Origin: Croceivirga radicis
Lineage (GTDB): Bacteria; Bacteroidota; Bacteroidia; Flavobacteriales; Flavobacteriaceae
DNA: 64,000 nucleotides
Direction: 5' to 3'
Assembly: GCF_002072105.2 (NCBI RefSeq)
Contig: NZ_MTBC01000003.1
Span: 186,001-250,000, forward strand
Below, piece after piece: positions 37,641 through 46,843 of this stretch. The translations under genes were made by a program, and so were the position numbers. The notes under the pieces were generated by a model, which was given only the letters and a program-made list of their open reading frames with translations, searched no databases and had not been told where the DNA came from. Each line of letters starts with the position of its first letter. Positions within the stretch are counted from its first letter, which is position 1.

Positions 37641-38867
37641 ATGGCAACCATAAAGCCGTTTAGAGCGGTAAGGCCCGTAAAGGACAAAGTAGCTCTAGTC
37701 GCGTCTCGTTCTTACGAAGAATATTCTGAAGACGAGTTGCAATGTACCTTGGCACATAATCCTTTTTCGTTTCTCCATATAATTAATCCGGGTTTTAAAT
37801 ACCATAAAATCCTTGCCGGAGAAGAGCGTTTTAGTTTAGTAAAAAATAGGTATTGGGAGTTTTTAGAAGAAAAAACGTTTATTAAAGACCAAAAGCCAGC
37901 TTTTTACTTATATCAGATTAAGAAAGACCAATTTAAAACCTTGGGTATTTTTGCTGCCACCAGTGTAACCGATTATGATTGTGGTAAAATAAAAAAGCAC
38001 GAAGAAACCCTGGAGAGTCGAGAAAGCTTATTTGCCCATTATTTGGAAACTGTGGGGTTTAACGCAGAGCCGGTGCTTATTACCTACGAATCTACTAAAG
38101 AATTAGAGGTTTTATTAAATGAGCAAACTACTGCCCTGCCCGAGTATGATTTTACTACTACGGACAAAGTAAATCACAAACTGTGGCCCGTGTACCAAGC
38201 AGATGCCATCAGCAAAATCACATCCATTTTTTCACAAATGGATGCACTCTACATTGCAGATGGGCATCATAGGTGCGCATCTTCTTCCTTACTGGCCAAA
38301 GCTGCTAAACTAGCCGGTAATGATACAATGCATCATGATTTTTTTATGAGCTACTTAATTCCAGAAAAAGAGGTTAAAATTTACGAGTTCAATAGAATGG
38401 TCAAAGATTTAAACGGATTGAGCAAAGAGGAGTTCTTAATTCGCTTAGATACCAATTTTAGAATAGAGCAAAAACCCAATAATGGAAACAAACCAAAAGA
38501 AAAACATCATTTTAGCATGTATTTAGATGGTGAGTTTTATTTGCTTTACTTACGCAAGCAAGCCTATACCTTTACAGATGCCTTAAGCCGATTAGATACC
38601 CAAATACTGTATAAAACTATTTTGGAACCCGTATTGGGAATAAAGGATTTAAGAAATGATAAACGCATCTCTTACGGTTATGGCAAGCACAATATCATAA
38701 AAATGAAAGATTGCATTGATAAAGGCGATTTTAAAGTAGGTTTTAGCTTGGTTCCTATTACCATGGAAGAAATTAAGCAGATAGCAGACGCCGGACTTGT
38801 AATGCCACCAAAAAGCACTTATATTGAACCAAAACTCAGAAGTGGCCTTACCATTTATGAATTGTAA
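37641..38867 (+). CDS. DUF1015 family protein
   Basis: 408 residues, cytoplasmic. N-terminus IKPFRAVRP, then HNPFSFLHI and a conserved His cluster in YIADGHHRCAS, which is the hallmark of DUF1015 proteins. Function unknown; the family often sits beside dehydrogenases, as here (6 nt after the 3-hydroxybutyryl-CoA dehydrogenase). Confidence 0.9.
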   Translation: MATIKPFRAVRPVKDKVALVASRSYEEYSEDELQCTLAHNPFSFLHIINPGFKYHKILAGEERFSLVKNRYWEFLEEKTFIKDQKPAFYLYQIKKDQFKTLGIFAATSVTDYDCGKIKKHEETLESRESLFAHYLETVGFNAEPVLITYESTKELEVLLNEQTTALPEYDFTTTDKVNHKLWPVYQADAISKITSIFSQMDALYIADGHHRCASSSLLAKAAKLAGNDTMHHDFFMSYLIPEKEVKIYEFNRMVKDLNGLSKEEFLIRLDTNFRIEQKPNNGNKPKEKHHFSMYLDGEFYLLYLRKQAYTFTDALSRLDTQILYKTILEPVLGIKDLRNDKRISYGYGKHNIIKMKDCIDKGDFKVGFSLVPITMEEIKQIADAGLVMPPKSTYIEPKLRSGLTIYEL

Positions 38868-38870
38868 CTT

Positions 38871-39530
38871 ATGCCCATAAAAGAAAACTTAGTTCAAATA
38901 AAAAACAGCTTGCCCAACCACGTTACCTTGGTGGCTGTTTCCAAGACCAAGCCTAAAGAAGATTTGATGGAAGCATATGACGCAGGACAACGAATTTTTG
39001 GCGAAAACAAAATTCAAGAAATGACGGAAAAATGGGAAGCCCTACCCAAAGACATTTCTTGGCACATGATTGGGCATGTACAACGTAACAAGGTTAAATA
39101 CATGGCGCCATACGTTTCTTTGATTCATGGCGTGGATAGTTTTAAGTTGTTAAAAGAAATAGATAAACAAGCCAAAAAAAACAATCGGAATATAGCGTGT
39201 TTGCTGCAAATGCATATTGCAGAAGAAAGCACAAAATTTGGATTGGATAGCGAAGAATTGTTTGCTATGTTAAACAATGCCAATTTCAAGGCTTTGGATA
39301 ATATTACCATAAAAGGACTTATGGGGATGGCTACTTTTACCGATGATGAAGCACAGATAAGAAAAGAATTTCAAAACCTTAGACAGCTTTACAATAAAGC
39401 CAAAGAATTAGTACCAAGCCTAGAGGTTTTATCTATGGGCATGAGCGGAGATTACAAAATTGCCATTGAAGAAGGTAGTACAATGGTACGTATTGGCAGT
39501 AGTATTTTTGGAGCAAGAAATTACAGCTAA
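38871..39530 (+). CDS. yggS: PLP homeostasis protein (YggS/PLPBP family)
   Basis: 219-residue single-domain TIM-barrel PLP-binding protein that affects vitamin B6 and amino-acid homeostasis without known enzyme activity. Landmarks: LVAVSKTKP (PLP Lys), FGENKIQEM, WHMIGHVQRNK and LSMGMSGDYKIAIEEGSTMVR split over the phosphate-binding loop. Starts 3 nt after DUF1015. Confidence 0.95.
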   Translation: MPIKENLVQIKNSLPNHVTLVAVSKTKPKEDLMEAYDAGQRIFGENKIQEMTEKWEALPKDISWHMIGHVQRNKVKYMAPYVSLIHGVDSFKLLKEIDKQAKKNNRNIACLLQMHIAEESTKFGLDSEELFAMLNNANFKALDNITIKGLMGMATFTDDEAQIRKEFQNLRQLYNKAKELVPSLEVLSMGMSGDYKIAIEEGSTMVRIGSSIFGARNYS

Positions 39531-39539
39531 ACCATTTCT

Positions 39540-40832
39540 ATGTACGCTATTTTAGACATTGAGAGTACAGGAGGCAAGTACAATGAAGAGGGAATAATGG
39601 AAATAGCCATACATCAATTTGATGGTGAAAAAGTAACAGACACTTTTATAAGTCTTTTAAACCCAGAAAGAGAAATACAACCTTTTGTTGCCAAACTTAC
39701 CGGAATTAACAATAAAATGGTTAAGAACGCGCCTAAGTTTTATGAGGTTGCCAAACGTATCTTAGAAATTACAGAAGATTGTGTCATTGTAGCACACAAC
39801 GCTCAATTTGATTACCGAATATTACGGACGGAATTTAGGCGACTAGGTTATGATTACCAGCGAAAAACCTTGTGCACGGTAGACCTTTCTAAAGAATTGA
39901 TTCCAGATGCAGAATCCCATAGTTTGGGTAAATTGGTACGATCTCTAGGTATTGCGGTTAGTGATAGACATAGGGCCAATGGAGATGCCTTGGCAACCTT
40001 AAAACTCTTTAAATTATTACTAGCCAAAGACACAGAAAAGAAGATAGTAAAATCCATTATCAAAGCAGAAACATTGGGCGAACTTTCCCCAACCCAATTA
40101 GATATTGTAGAAGCTCTTCCCTCAGAGAGCGGATTGTATTATATGCATGATAAAGATGGAGATATCCTTTTTATTGGTAATAGCAAGAATATTAAAAAAA
40201 GGGTAAACCAACACTTTACCAATGTGGGCGATATAGCCCGTAAACTACAAAAAGAAACCAAAAAAGTAACATTTGAACGTACCGGTGGCGAATTGGATAG
40301 TTTGATCAAAGAGGCAGAAGAAATTCGTAGAAACAAACCCAAATACAATAGAAAGCAAAAGCCTATAGGGTTTAGCCACGGAATTTATTTAATTGAAAAT
40401 GAAGAAGGAGATATTCTTTTAAAACCGCAAAAAGCAAACCATAAAAATGCACGGTTAAGTAGTTTTGGCTCATTAAAAACCGCAAAGACGTTTTTAACGC
40501 GTCTAAAGGAAAAATATGGCGTAAACCTAGAGCAGAACAGAGATGAACAAAACAATATAGTTCAAGAATTATTTATGGATTATAGCACTTTTAACAGAGA
40601 CTTGATCATTATTGACCGTGGAAGAAGTCTTGGTGAAAAAGCGGTGTTCTTAATTAAAAAAGGCACATTGGTTGGTATGGCTTATACTGATTTAAATCAT
40701 CAAATTAATAATATTGCTATCTTAGAGACTCTCTTAACCCCTATTAAAGGTACGCCTTATATTACCTTTATCATAGAGACTTTACTAAGAAAAAAGAATA
40801 GGTTAAACATAATAGATTTAAACCAAAATTAG
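39540..40832 (+). CDS. DnaQ-type exonuclease fused to GIY-YIG nuclease domain
   Basis: 430 residues. Residues 1-165 form a DEDD exonuclease domain (ILDIESTGG, VAHNAQFDYRILR, HRANGDALATL carrying the acidic residues and His). Residues about 196-275 form a UvrC/Cho-like GIY-YIG domain (SGLYYMHDKDGDILFIGNSK), followed by a C-terminal region of about 150 residues. This architecture occurs in some DnaQ/Cho proteins and suggests a DNA repair role. The usual GIY triad is here GLY, and YIG is FIG. Located 9 nt after yggS. Confidence 0.9.
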   Translation: MYAILDIESTGGKYNEEGIMEIAIHQFDGEKVTDTFISLLNPEREIQPFVAKLTGINNKMVKNAPKFYEVAKRILEITEDCVIVAHNAQFDYRILRTEFRRLGYDYQRKTLCTVDLSKELIPDAESHSLGKLVRSLGIAVSDRHRANGDALATLKLFKLLLAKDTEKKIVKSIIKAETLGELSPTQLDIVEALPSESGLYYMHDKDGDILFIGNSKNIKKRVNQHFTNVGDIARKLQKETKKVTFERTGGELDSLIKEAEEIRRNKPKYNRKQKPIGFSHGIYLIENEEGDILLKPQKANHKNARLSSFGSLKTAKTFLTRLKEKYGVNLEQNRDEQNNIVQELFMDYSTFNRDLIIIDRGRSLGEKAVFLIKKGTLVGMAYTDLNHQINNIAILETLLTPIKGTPYITFIIETLLRKKNRLNIIDLNQN

Positions 40833-40833
40833 T

Positions 40834-41685
40834 TTGAAAAACCACAAGGTGCATTCTGGCTGGAGGCATAAACTTCACGAAATTATTTATGAAGCAGATA
40901 CGCCTAATGGCAAAATATTTGACCTTACCCTAATTTTTTTGATTGTTGCTAGTGTAATCTTGGTTATGCTAGAATCCGTAGACGAGTTCGATGCAAAATA
41001 CCATCAAACACTTTATGTATTAGAATGGATTATTACCATATTCTTTACCATAGAATATATTGCCAGAATCATCAGCATAAAAAAACCTTTAAAATATATT
41101 TTTAGTTTCTATGGCATAATAGATTTACTATCTACCATACCGCTTTATCTATCCTATATTTTTGCGGGCTCTCAAGTTTTATTGGCGGTAAGGGCTTTTA
41201 GGCTTTTAAGAATTTTTAGAATTCTAAAACTTGTTAAGTTTATTGGAGAAGCGTCTCAATTAAGTAGGGCCCTAAAAGCCAGTAGAACCAAAATTGCCGT
41301 GTTTATTTATGTGGTTTTGATTCTTTCGGTAATTATGGGCACAATAATGTATATAATTGAAGGAGATGAAGCTGGGTTTACAAGTATACCTAGAAGCATT
41401 TATTGGACCATAGTTACGCTTACTACCGTAGGATATGGTGATATTGCGCCACAGACCAATTTGGGTCAATTTATGGCAACCGTTATCATGATATTAGGTT
41501 ATGGTATAATTGCGGTGCCAACGGGTATAGTTACCTCAGAGATCAACAAAGAATATAGAAGCGGCAAACCAAAAATTGGGGACGACAATTATGTGCACGT
41601 TAATACCCAAGCGTGTCCTAGTTGTGCTGCAGAAGGCCATAGAGACAATGCCAAATATTGCTATAATTGCGGACATCTATTATGA
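40834..41685 (+). CDS. Six-TM voltage-gated-like K+ channel with zinc ribbon
   Basis: 283 residues, inner membrane. Six hydrophobic segments; an S4-like helix rich in Arg (VRAFRLLRIFRILKLVKF), and the pore signature TLTTVGYGDIAP at about residue 198. The soluble C-terminus ends with a CxxC-x11-CxxC zinc ribbon (CPSCAAEGH then KYCYNCG). Starts with TTG at 40834, 1 nt after the exonuclease. Its TGA stop overlaps the next ATG by 4 nt (ATGA). Confidence 0.92.
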   Translation: MKNHKVHSGWRHKLHEIIYEADTPNGKIFDLTLIFLIVASVILVMLESVDEFDAKYHQTLYVLEWIITIFFTIEYIARIISIKKPLKYIFSFYGIIDLLSTIPLYLSYIFAGSQVLLAVRAFRLLRIFRILKLVKFIGEASQLSRALKASRTKIAVFIYVVLILSVIMGTIMYIIEGDEAGFTSIPRSIYWTIVTLTTVGYGDIAPQTNLGQFMATVIMILGYGIIAVPTGIVTSEINKEYRSGKPKIGDDNYVHVNTQACPSCAAEGHRDNAKYCYNCGHLL

Positions 41686-43097
41686 GCAATAAAACTGTTA
41701 TAGCGGTAGTTGGACCTACCGCAATTGGTAAAACGAAAATGGCTATAACTTTGGCCAGACATTTCAATACAGAAATACTATCGGCAGATTCTAGACAATT
41801 CTTTAAAGAAATGGAAATTGGTACAGCTGTACCGTCTAAGGAAGAATTAAAGCAGGCCCCACATCATTTTATTCAGCATAAAAGCATTCATGAGCCTTAT
41901 TCTGTAGGCGATTTTGAAAGAGATGCCCTTGAACTTCTTGGCAAACTGTTTCAACAAAAAGATATAGTTATTCTTGTAGGTGGTTCTGGGTTATATGTAG
42001 ATGCGGTCTTGTATGGATTAGATTCGTTTCCAGATGTGCAACCAGAAATTCGTGCTAAACTGAATAGAGAATTAGAACAAGATGGTATTGGAGGTTTACA
42101 ACAACAGTTAAAAAAATTAGACCCAACGTATTATGATAAAGTGGATTTAGAAAATCCACATAGGATAATTAGAGCGTTAGAGGTTTGTATCTCCTCTGGA
42201 AAGCCTTACTCTTCTTTTCTTAACCAACCCAAAAACAAAAGACCGTTTAATCATTTAATAGTAGGTATAGATGCGGATAGGCAATTAATTTATGATCGTA
42301 TAAACCAAAGAGTAGATTTAATGATGAAGGCCGGCCTATTAGATGAAGCAAAAAATATCTATTCTTACCAAAATTTAAATGCGCTACAAACTGTAGGTTA
42401 CCGTGAATTATTCGAGTATTTTTCAGGAAAACGAGATTTAGCAAGTGCCATAGAGGAAATCAAAAAAAATACCAGACGATTTGCAAAGCGACAACTAACC
42501 TGGTATCGTAAAAACAAAGGCATTCATTGGGTTCCTTTTTCCATAGAAAAAACAACATTGATTAAACAAGTAGAAAATAAATTAATACAAATGGAAATAC
42601 CAAAAATAATCTATGTAATGGGTGTTTCCGGAACGGGTAAGAGCACTATTGGTAAATTGCTATCAGAGCAATTGGGTTATCCTTATTTTGATGGGGACGA
42701 TTACCATCCTGAGGTCAACGTAACAAAAATGGCTAGTGGTACTGCATTAAATGATGATGACCGCCAAGGTTGGTTAGAAAAATTAAATACATTAGCTCTA
42801 AAAAATTTGGATACTGGTGCTATCATAGCTTGTTCTGCTCTTAAAGAAAAATACAGGGAAACGCTGCGTAAAGAAATAGCGGAACAGACCGTATTTATTC
42901 ATTTAACTGGTAGTTTTGAATTGATTAAACAACGATTAGATGCGCGCAAAGGCCATTTTATGAGTGCAGCACTCTTACAATCGCAGTTTGATACACTAGA
43001 ACCACCTTCCTACGAAATTGAAGTTTCTATTGCCAATGAACCACAAGCCATTTGCCAAGAAATATTAGCCAAACTAAAAACATGGAAACTACCTTAA
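41682..43097 (+). CDS. miaA-gntK: Fusion: tRNA dimethylallyltransferase + gluconokinase
   Basis: One open frame of 471 codons encodes two complete enzymes. Residues 1-303 are MiaA, which adds a dimethylallyl group to A37 of tRNAs reading UNN codons: Walker A GPTAIGKT, SADSRQFF, LVGGSGLY, ENPHRIIRALEV, TVGYREL. Residues 304-471 are gluconokinase (gluconate to 6-phosphogluconate): GVSGTGKST, DGDDYHPEVNVTKMASG, LNDDDRQGWL, CSALKEKYR, ARKGHFM. The join LIQMEIPK has no linker and no stop; the Met (ATG 42591) is where free GntK proteins begin, so internal initiation could also yield free GntK. Both halves are of normal length. Start ATG 41682 overlaps the channel stop by 4 nt; the 3' end overlaps gntP by 16 nt. 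Confidence 0.95.
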   Translation: MSNKTVIAVVGPTAIGKTKMAITLARHFNTEILSADSRQFFKEMEIGTAVPSKEELKQAPHHFIQHKSIHEPYSVGDFERDALELLGKLFQQKDIVILVGGSGLYVDAVLYGLDSFPDVQPEIRAKLNRELEQDGIGGLQQQLKKLDPTYYDKVDLENPHRIIRALEVCISSGKPYSSFLNQPKNKRPFNHLIVGIDADRQLIYDRINQRVDLMMKAGLLDEAKNIYSYQNLNALQTVGYRELFEYFSGKRDLASAIEEIKKNTRRFAKRQLTWYRKNKGIHWVPFSIEKTTLIKQVENKLIQMEIPKIIYVMGVSGTGKSTIGKLLSEQLGYPYFDGDDYHPEVNVTKMASGTALNDDDRQGWLEKLNTLALKNLDTGAIIACSALKEKYRETLRKEIAEQTVFIHLTGSFELIKQRLDARKGHFMSAALLQSQFDTLEPPSYEIEVSIANEPQAICQEILAKLKTWKLP

Positions 43098-44416
43098 TCC
43101 TTGCCATTGTTGCCGGAATAGCAATTCTATTAGTTCTAATTCTTAAATTTAAAATCAATGCGTATTTAGCGCTTTTAATTGCAAGTATTGCAACAGGAAT
43201 TTTTGCAGGATTAAATCCTAATGCCATTATAGATACCGTTAAAGAAGGCATGGGAAGTACATTATCTTCTGTGGCCACCATTGTTGGGTTGGGTGCCATG
43301 TTCGGCGCCATTTTAGAAACATCTGGCGGAGCAAAGGCTATAGCTAACTTTTTAATTGGAAAATTTGGGTTAAAAAATGCACCACTTGCAATGGTTATTG
43401 CCGGTTTTTTAATAGCTATTCCTGTTTTCTTTGATGTTGCCTTTATTATTTTGGTTCCTATGATATATGCCTTACAAAGGCAATCTGGTAAATCTTTATT
43501 GCTATACGCTATTCCATTGTTGGCGGGATTAGCCATAACCCATGCTTTTATACCACCTACTCCTGGACCTATTGCTGTTGCAGATATTATAGGGGCCGAA
43601 TTGGGCTGGGTAATTTTGATTGGTTTTTTAGTGGGCATACCTACCGCCATCTGTAGTGGACTTTTATTTGGAAAATATATTGCCAAACGCATATTTGTGG
43701 CTGCTCCAGACCAAATGCAAGAACAAACAAATGAAAAATTACCTAACATTTATCTAATTCTTACTATTATAGGAATACCCATTGTACTAATATTGCTTAG
43801 AACCACTTTAACAAGTGGAATTTTAGGAACATTAGATGAACGCATAAATCAGGTTATATTACTAATTGGCCACCCATTCTCAGCATTGATTATTGCCAAT
43901 CTTTTGGCTTGGTATTTTTTAGGCATCCGTTTAGGATATACTAAAAAAGAATTGTTTACCATAACCCAAAAATCTTTAATGCCCGCAGGCACAATAATTC
44001 TACTTACAGGTGCAGGGGGTGTATTTAAACAAACATTAATCAACACAGGCGCAGGTGAAATGCTTGCCAGTTCTTTACATAATCTTGGATTTCCTATTCT
44101 ACTATTTGCGTTTATAGCTGCAGCAATTGTACGTATAATTCAAGGCTCCTCTACCGTTTCAATGATTACGGCAGCAGGTTTGGTAAGTCCATTATTAGCC
44201 AGCGTGGCCTATTCTCCAGTACAAATGGCCTGTTTGGTTATTGCCATTGCATCTGGTGCCAGTATATTCTCTCATGTTAATGATAGTGGGTTTTGGTTGG
44301 TTGGGCAATATTTGGGCATTACCGAAAAGGAGTCCTTTAAATCTTGGACCATGATGACTACCATCTTGGCCATCACAGGAATGATTACGGTAAGCATCCT
44401 TTTTATAATTCTATAA
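43082..44416 (+). CDS. gntP: Gluconate:H+ symporter, GntP family
   Basis: 444 residues, about 12 hydrophobic segments. Family landmarks: METTLILAIVAG, TIVGLGAMFGAILETSGGA, IPVFFDVAFI, THAFIPPTPGP and VNDSGFWLV. Imports gluconate or a related aldonate, which the preceding gluconokinase would phosphorylate, so the pairing makes functional sense. The ATG at 43082 lies inside the last 16 nt of the kinase frame (AAACATGGAAAC), so translation is probably coupled. No Entner-Doudoroff genes nearby. A terminator follows. Confidence 0.95.
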   Translation: METTLILAIVAGIAILLVLILKFKINAYLALLIASIATGIFAGLNPNAIIDTVKEGMGSTLSSVATIVGLGAMFGAILETSGGAKAIANFLIGKFGLKNAPLAMVIAGFLIAIPVFFDVAFIILVPMIYALQRQSGKSLLLYAIPLLAGLAITHAFIPPTPGPIAVADIIGAELGWVILIGFLVGIPTAICSGLLFGKYIAKRIFVAAPDQMQEQTNEKLPNIYLILTIIGIPIVLILLRTTLTSGILGTLDERINQVILLIGHPFSALIIANLLAWYFLGIRLGYTKKELFTITQKSLMPAGTIILLTGAGGVFKQTLINTGAGEMLASSLHNLGFPILLFAFIAAAIVRIIQGSSTVSMITAAGLVSPLLASVAYSPVQMACLVIAIASGASIFSHVNDSGFWLVGQYLGITEKESFKSWTMMTTILAITGMITVSILFIIL

Positions 44417-44455
44417 AAAAAGCCGCAAAACAATTTCGCGGCTTCTTTTATTTTA
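44416..44455. terminator. Bidirectional intrinsic terminator
   Basis: AAGCCGC (44420-44426), 11-nt loop, GCGGCTT (44438-44444), with A- and T-rich flanks; it ends the long plus-strand operon and faces the two-component genes. Confidence 0.85.
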
Positions 44456-44468
44456 GACTTGGTGCTTT

Positions 44469-45188
44469 TTAACTGGCTTCATCTTCGGTTTTTACAACCA
44501 AACGGAAGCCTTCACCATGAATATTTAAGATTTCTACTACATCGTCTTTCTTTAGATATTTACGCAGCTTTGCAATGTAAACATCCATACTTCTAGAAGT
44601 AAAGTAATTATCATCTCGCCAGATTTTAGTTAAGGCTAATTCTCTTGGCATCAAATCGTTTTCATGCAAAGCAAGTAGTCTTAATAGCTCGTTTTCCTTT
44701 GGCGATAGTTTAATAGGCTCTTCTTCTTTGTATTTTAAGAAACGAAGTTTAGAATTTAAATGGAAATTACCTATTTCAAATTCAAACTGTTTGCTATCTG
44801 CAACTGAATTAGAAGCTTTACGTTGTAGAATAGCTTTTAATTTCATCAATAACACTTCAGAATCAAACGGTTTGTTCAGGTAATCATCCGCACCTGCTTT
44901 ATATCCCTTTAAAACATCTTCTTTCATGGTCTTGGCAGTTAAGAAAACAATAGGAACATTCTCATTCTTTTCCCTAATTTCTTTGGCCAAGGTAAAACCG
45001 TCTTTGTACGGCATCATTACGTCCAAAATACAAATGTCAAAGTTGTCTTTTTTGAACTTTTCAAAACCTTCCATACCGTTTTTAGCAAGAACAACATCAA
45101 AATCGTTCATTTGCAAGTAATCTTTTAGAACAATCCCAAAATTTGGGTCGTCCTCTACTAAAAGTATTTTCTTATTTTCTGTTTCCAT
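44469..45188 (-). CDS. Response regulator, OmpR/PhoB type
   Basis: 239 residues. Receiver: LLVEDDPNFG, Asp in CILDVMMPY (about 53), Thr in FLTAKT, Lys in NKPFD. C-terminal winged helix (about 135-232; LSPKENELLRLL, then RSMDVYIAKLRKYL). Follows the histidine kinase by 5 nt on the minus strand, so they form a pair similar to RprXY of Bacteroides. Confidence 0.95.
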   Translation of the reverse strand: METENKKILLVEDDPNFGIVLKDYLQMNDFDVVLAKNGMEGFEKFKKDNFDICILDVMMPYKDGFTLAKEIREKNENVPIVFLTAKTMKEDVLKGYKAGADDYLNKPFDSEVLLMKLKAILQRKASNSVADSKQFEFEIGNFHLNSKLRFLKYKEEEPIKLSPKENELLRLLALHENDLMPRELALTKIWRDDNYFTSRSMDVYIAKLRKYLKKDDVVEILNIHGEGFRLVVKTEDEAS

Positions 45189-45193
45189 AACTT

Positions 45194-46771
45194 TTAAATT
45201 AAAGGTAACTTAATGTAGAAAGTACTTCCTTTACCTTTTTCACTTTCAACATAAACTTCACCTTGGTGATCATCTATTATATTTTTTACATAGGCCAAAC
45301 CTAAACCATGACCTTTTACATTATGTATGTTACCGGTATGTTCCCGGTAGAATTTTTCAAAAATTTTCTTCTGAACGGTTTTGCTCATCCCCGCTCCTTG
45401 ATCCTTGACCTTAATAACAATATGATTTTTGACCGTTTCTGTATATACGTCTATTTTGGGTGTTTCCGGAGAATACTTTACCGCATTGTCCAACATATTA
45501 ACAATTACGTTTGTAAAGTGCATATCATTGGCCAACACCTCTGTGCGTTTGGCATCTAAATGTGTATTTACATAACCGCCTCTATCTTCTACGATTAATT
45601 CTATGTGCGTAATGGCATCTTCTATAATATCGTGCACATCTACCCTATCCTTACTAATATCTAATTGGTTCTTTTCTAGTTTGGATATTCTTAGAACATT
45701 CTCTACCTGTGCATGCATACGTTTGTTCTCATCGCGTATCATTCCTAAGTAACGTAAAACCTTTTCTTGGTCTGTAATAGATTTTGGGTTTCTAATAGCC
45801 TCTACCGCTAGATTTATAGTAGCAATTGGTGTTTTAAACTCATGCGTCATATTATTTATGAAATCTGACTTTATTTCTGAGATTTGCTTTTGCTGTATTA
45901 GCTGATAAATGGCACTACTATAGGCAACAACAATGATTAAGGTAAACAATAGTGAAAGTATGGCCATACTCATGATACTGTTTATCAAAAATTGTTTTTT
46001 CTCTGGAAAGGTTACCAATAATGAAAAGTTGGTTTGCCCTTCACTATCTCTGAATATAGGCGTCTCATAAATGGTTCCACGATCAAACTTGAACTTTTTG
46101 GAACGTACTTTTGTTGGAAAACCTTTACTATAAATTCCATATTCAAAATCGATATCTACACCCCTATTTTCCAATTCTCGCTCAAGGGACAGCTCTAATT
46201 CTTGATTAGAAACCCTTTCATGAATTGGCACAGAGCTAGCCATTTCTCTAAAAACATCTTCAAAAACCGCTTTGTCTACAGAAGATAAACCACCTAATTT
46301 TTCTACCTTTTGTAAAGGTGTTAAGGCATAACGTTTACCATCCAAACCAAATTCTTCTTTTACGATTGTGGTTGTACGCTTGCTAGTAAAATTTTTCACC
46401 GTAGTAGAATCGGTCAAATTATTGTCAAAGAACATTGATGAGATATCATAGCCTTCTTCTAAGATACCGTGGGAATAGAATTTCATTTCGTCTGAATTGA
46501 TATCCCTGTCCACAAAAAAGATGCTTCTGTAGTGAGAGGTCTGTGGTTTTCCTACACTATCTACCAACTGTGCCAAACGGTCATTGTAATCTCTACGTTC
46601 TCTAGATTCTACCCGTTCTGCTACCTTATCCAAAACATCCTCCACAGTATTTGAAAACTGCTCTTGCTTATCAGAAACCGATTTCTTAATCCAAAAAACC
46701 TGAACTGAAATAATTCCTATCAGCGAGAGACTCATCAAAATGACCAGTAGAATAAACCTTCTCTTGTTCAT
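45194..46771 (-). CDS. Sensor histidine kinase (HisKA type)
   Basis: 525 residues. TM1 at about 6-25, a periplasmic sensor region of about 250 residues without a named domain, TM2 at about 275-297, then the HisKA domain with phospho-acceptor His in MTHEFKTPI, N-box VNMLDNAVKYS, and G-boxes DQGAGMS and GHGLGLAYV. Upstream of the regulator in the same operon. The -7 box at 46777-46784 ends 5 nt before the ATG. Confidence 0.95.
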   Translation of the reverse strand: MNKRRFILLVILMSLSLIGIISVQVFWIKKSVSDKQEQFSNTVEDVLDKVAERVESRERRDYNDRLAQLVDSVGKPQTSHYRSIFFVDRDINSDEMKFYSHGILEEGYDISSMFFDNNLTDSTTVKNFTSKRTTTIVKEEFGLDGKRYALTPLQKVEKLGGLSSVDKAVFEDVFREMASSVPIHERVSNQELELSLERELENRGVDIDFEYGIYSKGFPTKVRSKKFKFDRGTIYETPIFRDSEGQTNFSLLVTFPEKKQFLINSIMSMAILSLLFTLIIVVAYSSAIYQLIQQKQISEIKSDFINNMTHEFKTPIATINLAVEAIRNPKSITDQEKVLRYLGMIRDENKRMHAQVENVLRISKLEKNQLDISKDRVDVHDIIEDAITHIELIVEDRGGYVNTHLDAKRTEVLANDMHFTNVIVNMLDNAVKYSPETPKIDVYTETVKNHIVIKVKDQGAGMSKTVQKKIFEKFYREHTGNIHNVKGHGLGLAYVKNIIDDHQGEVYVESEKGKGSTFYIKLPLI

Positions 46772-46776
46772 TTGGT

Positions 46777-46784
46777 CAAAATTA
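46777..46784 (-). promoter_or_regulatory. -7 box 5 nt before the histidine kinase
   Basis: Minus strand TAATTTTG, exact match to TAnnTTTG; only ACCAA separates it from the ATG at 46771. Confidence 0.55.
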
Positions 46785-46843
46785 GAAATTTAACATTTCG
46801 GGACTTATGCGTTTAACCTAACCTTAACAAAAATGTTAAAGTA

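Noticed and set aside
43027-43749. Long open frame opposite gntP
   Set aside because: It is a shadow of a hydrophobic coding gene; no promoter, no conserved motif, and codon bias follows the plus-strand gene.
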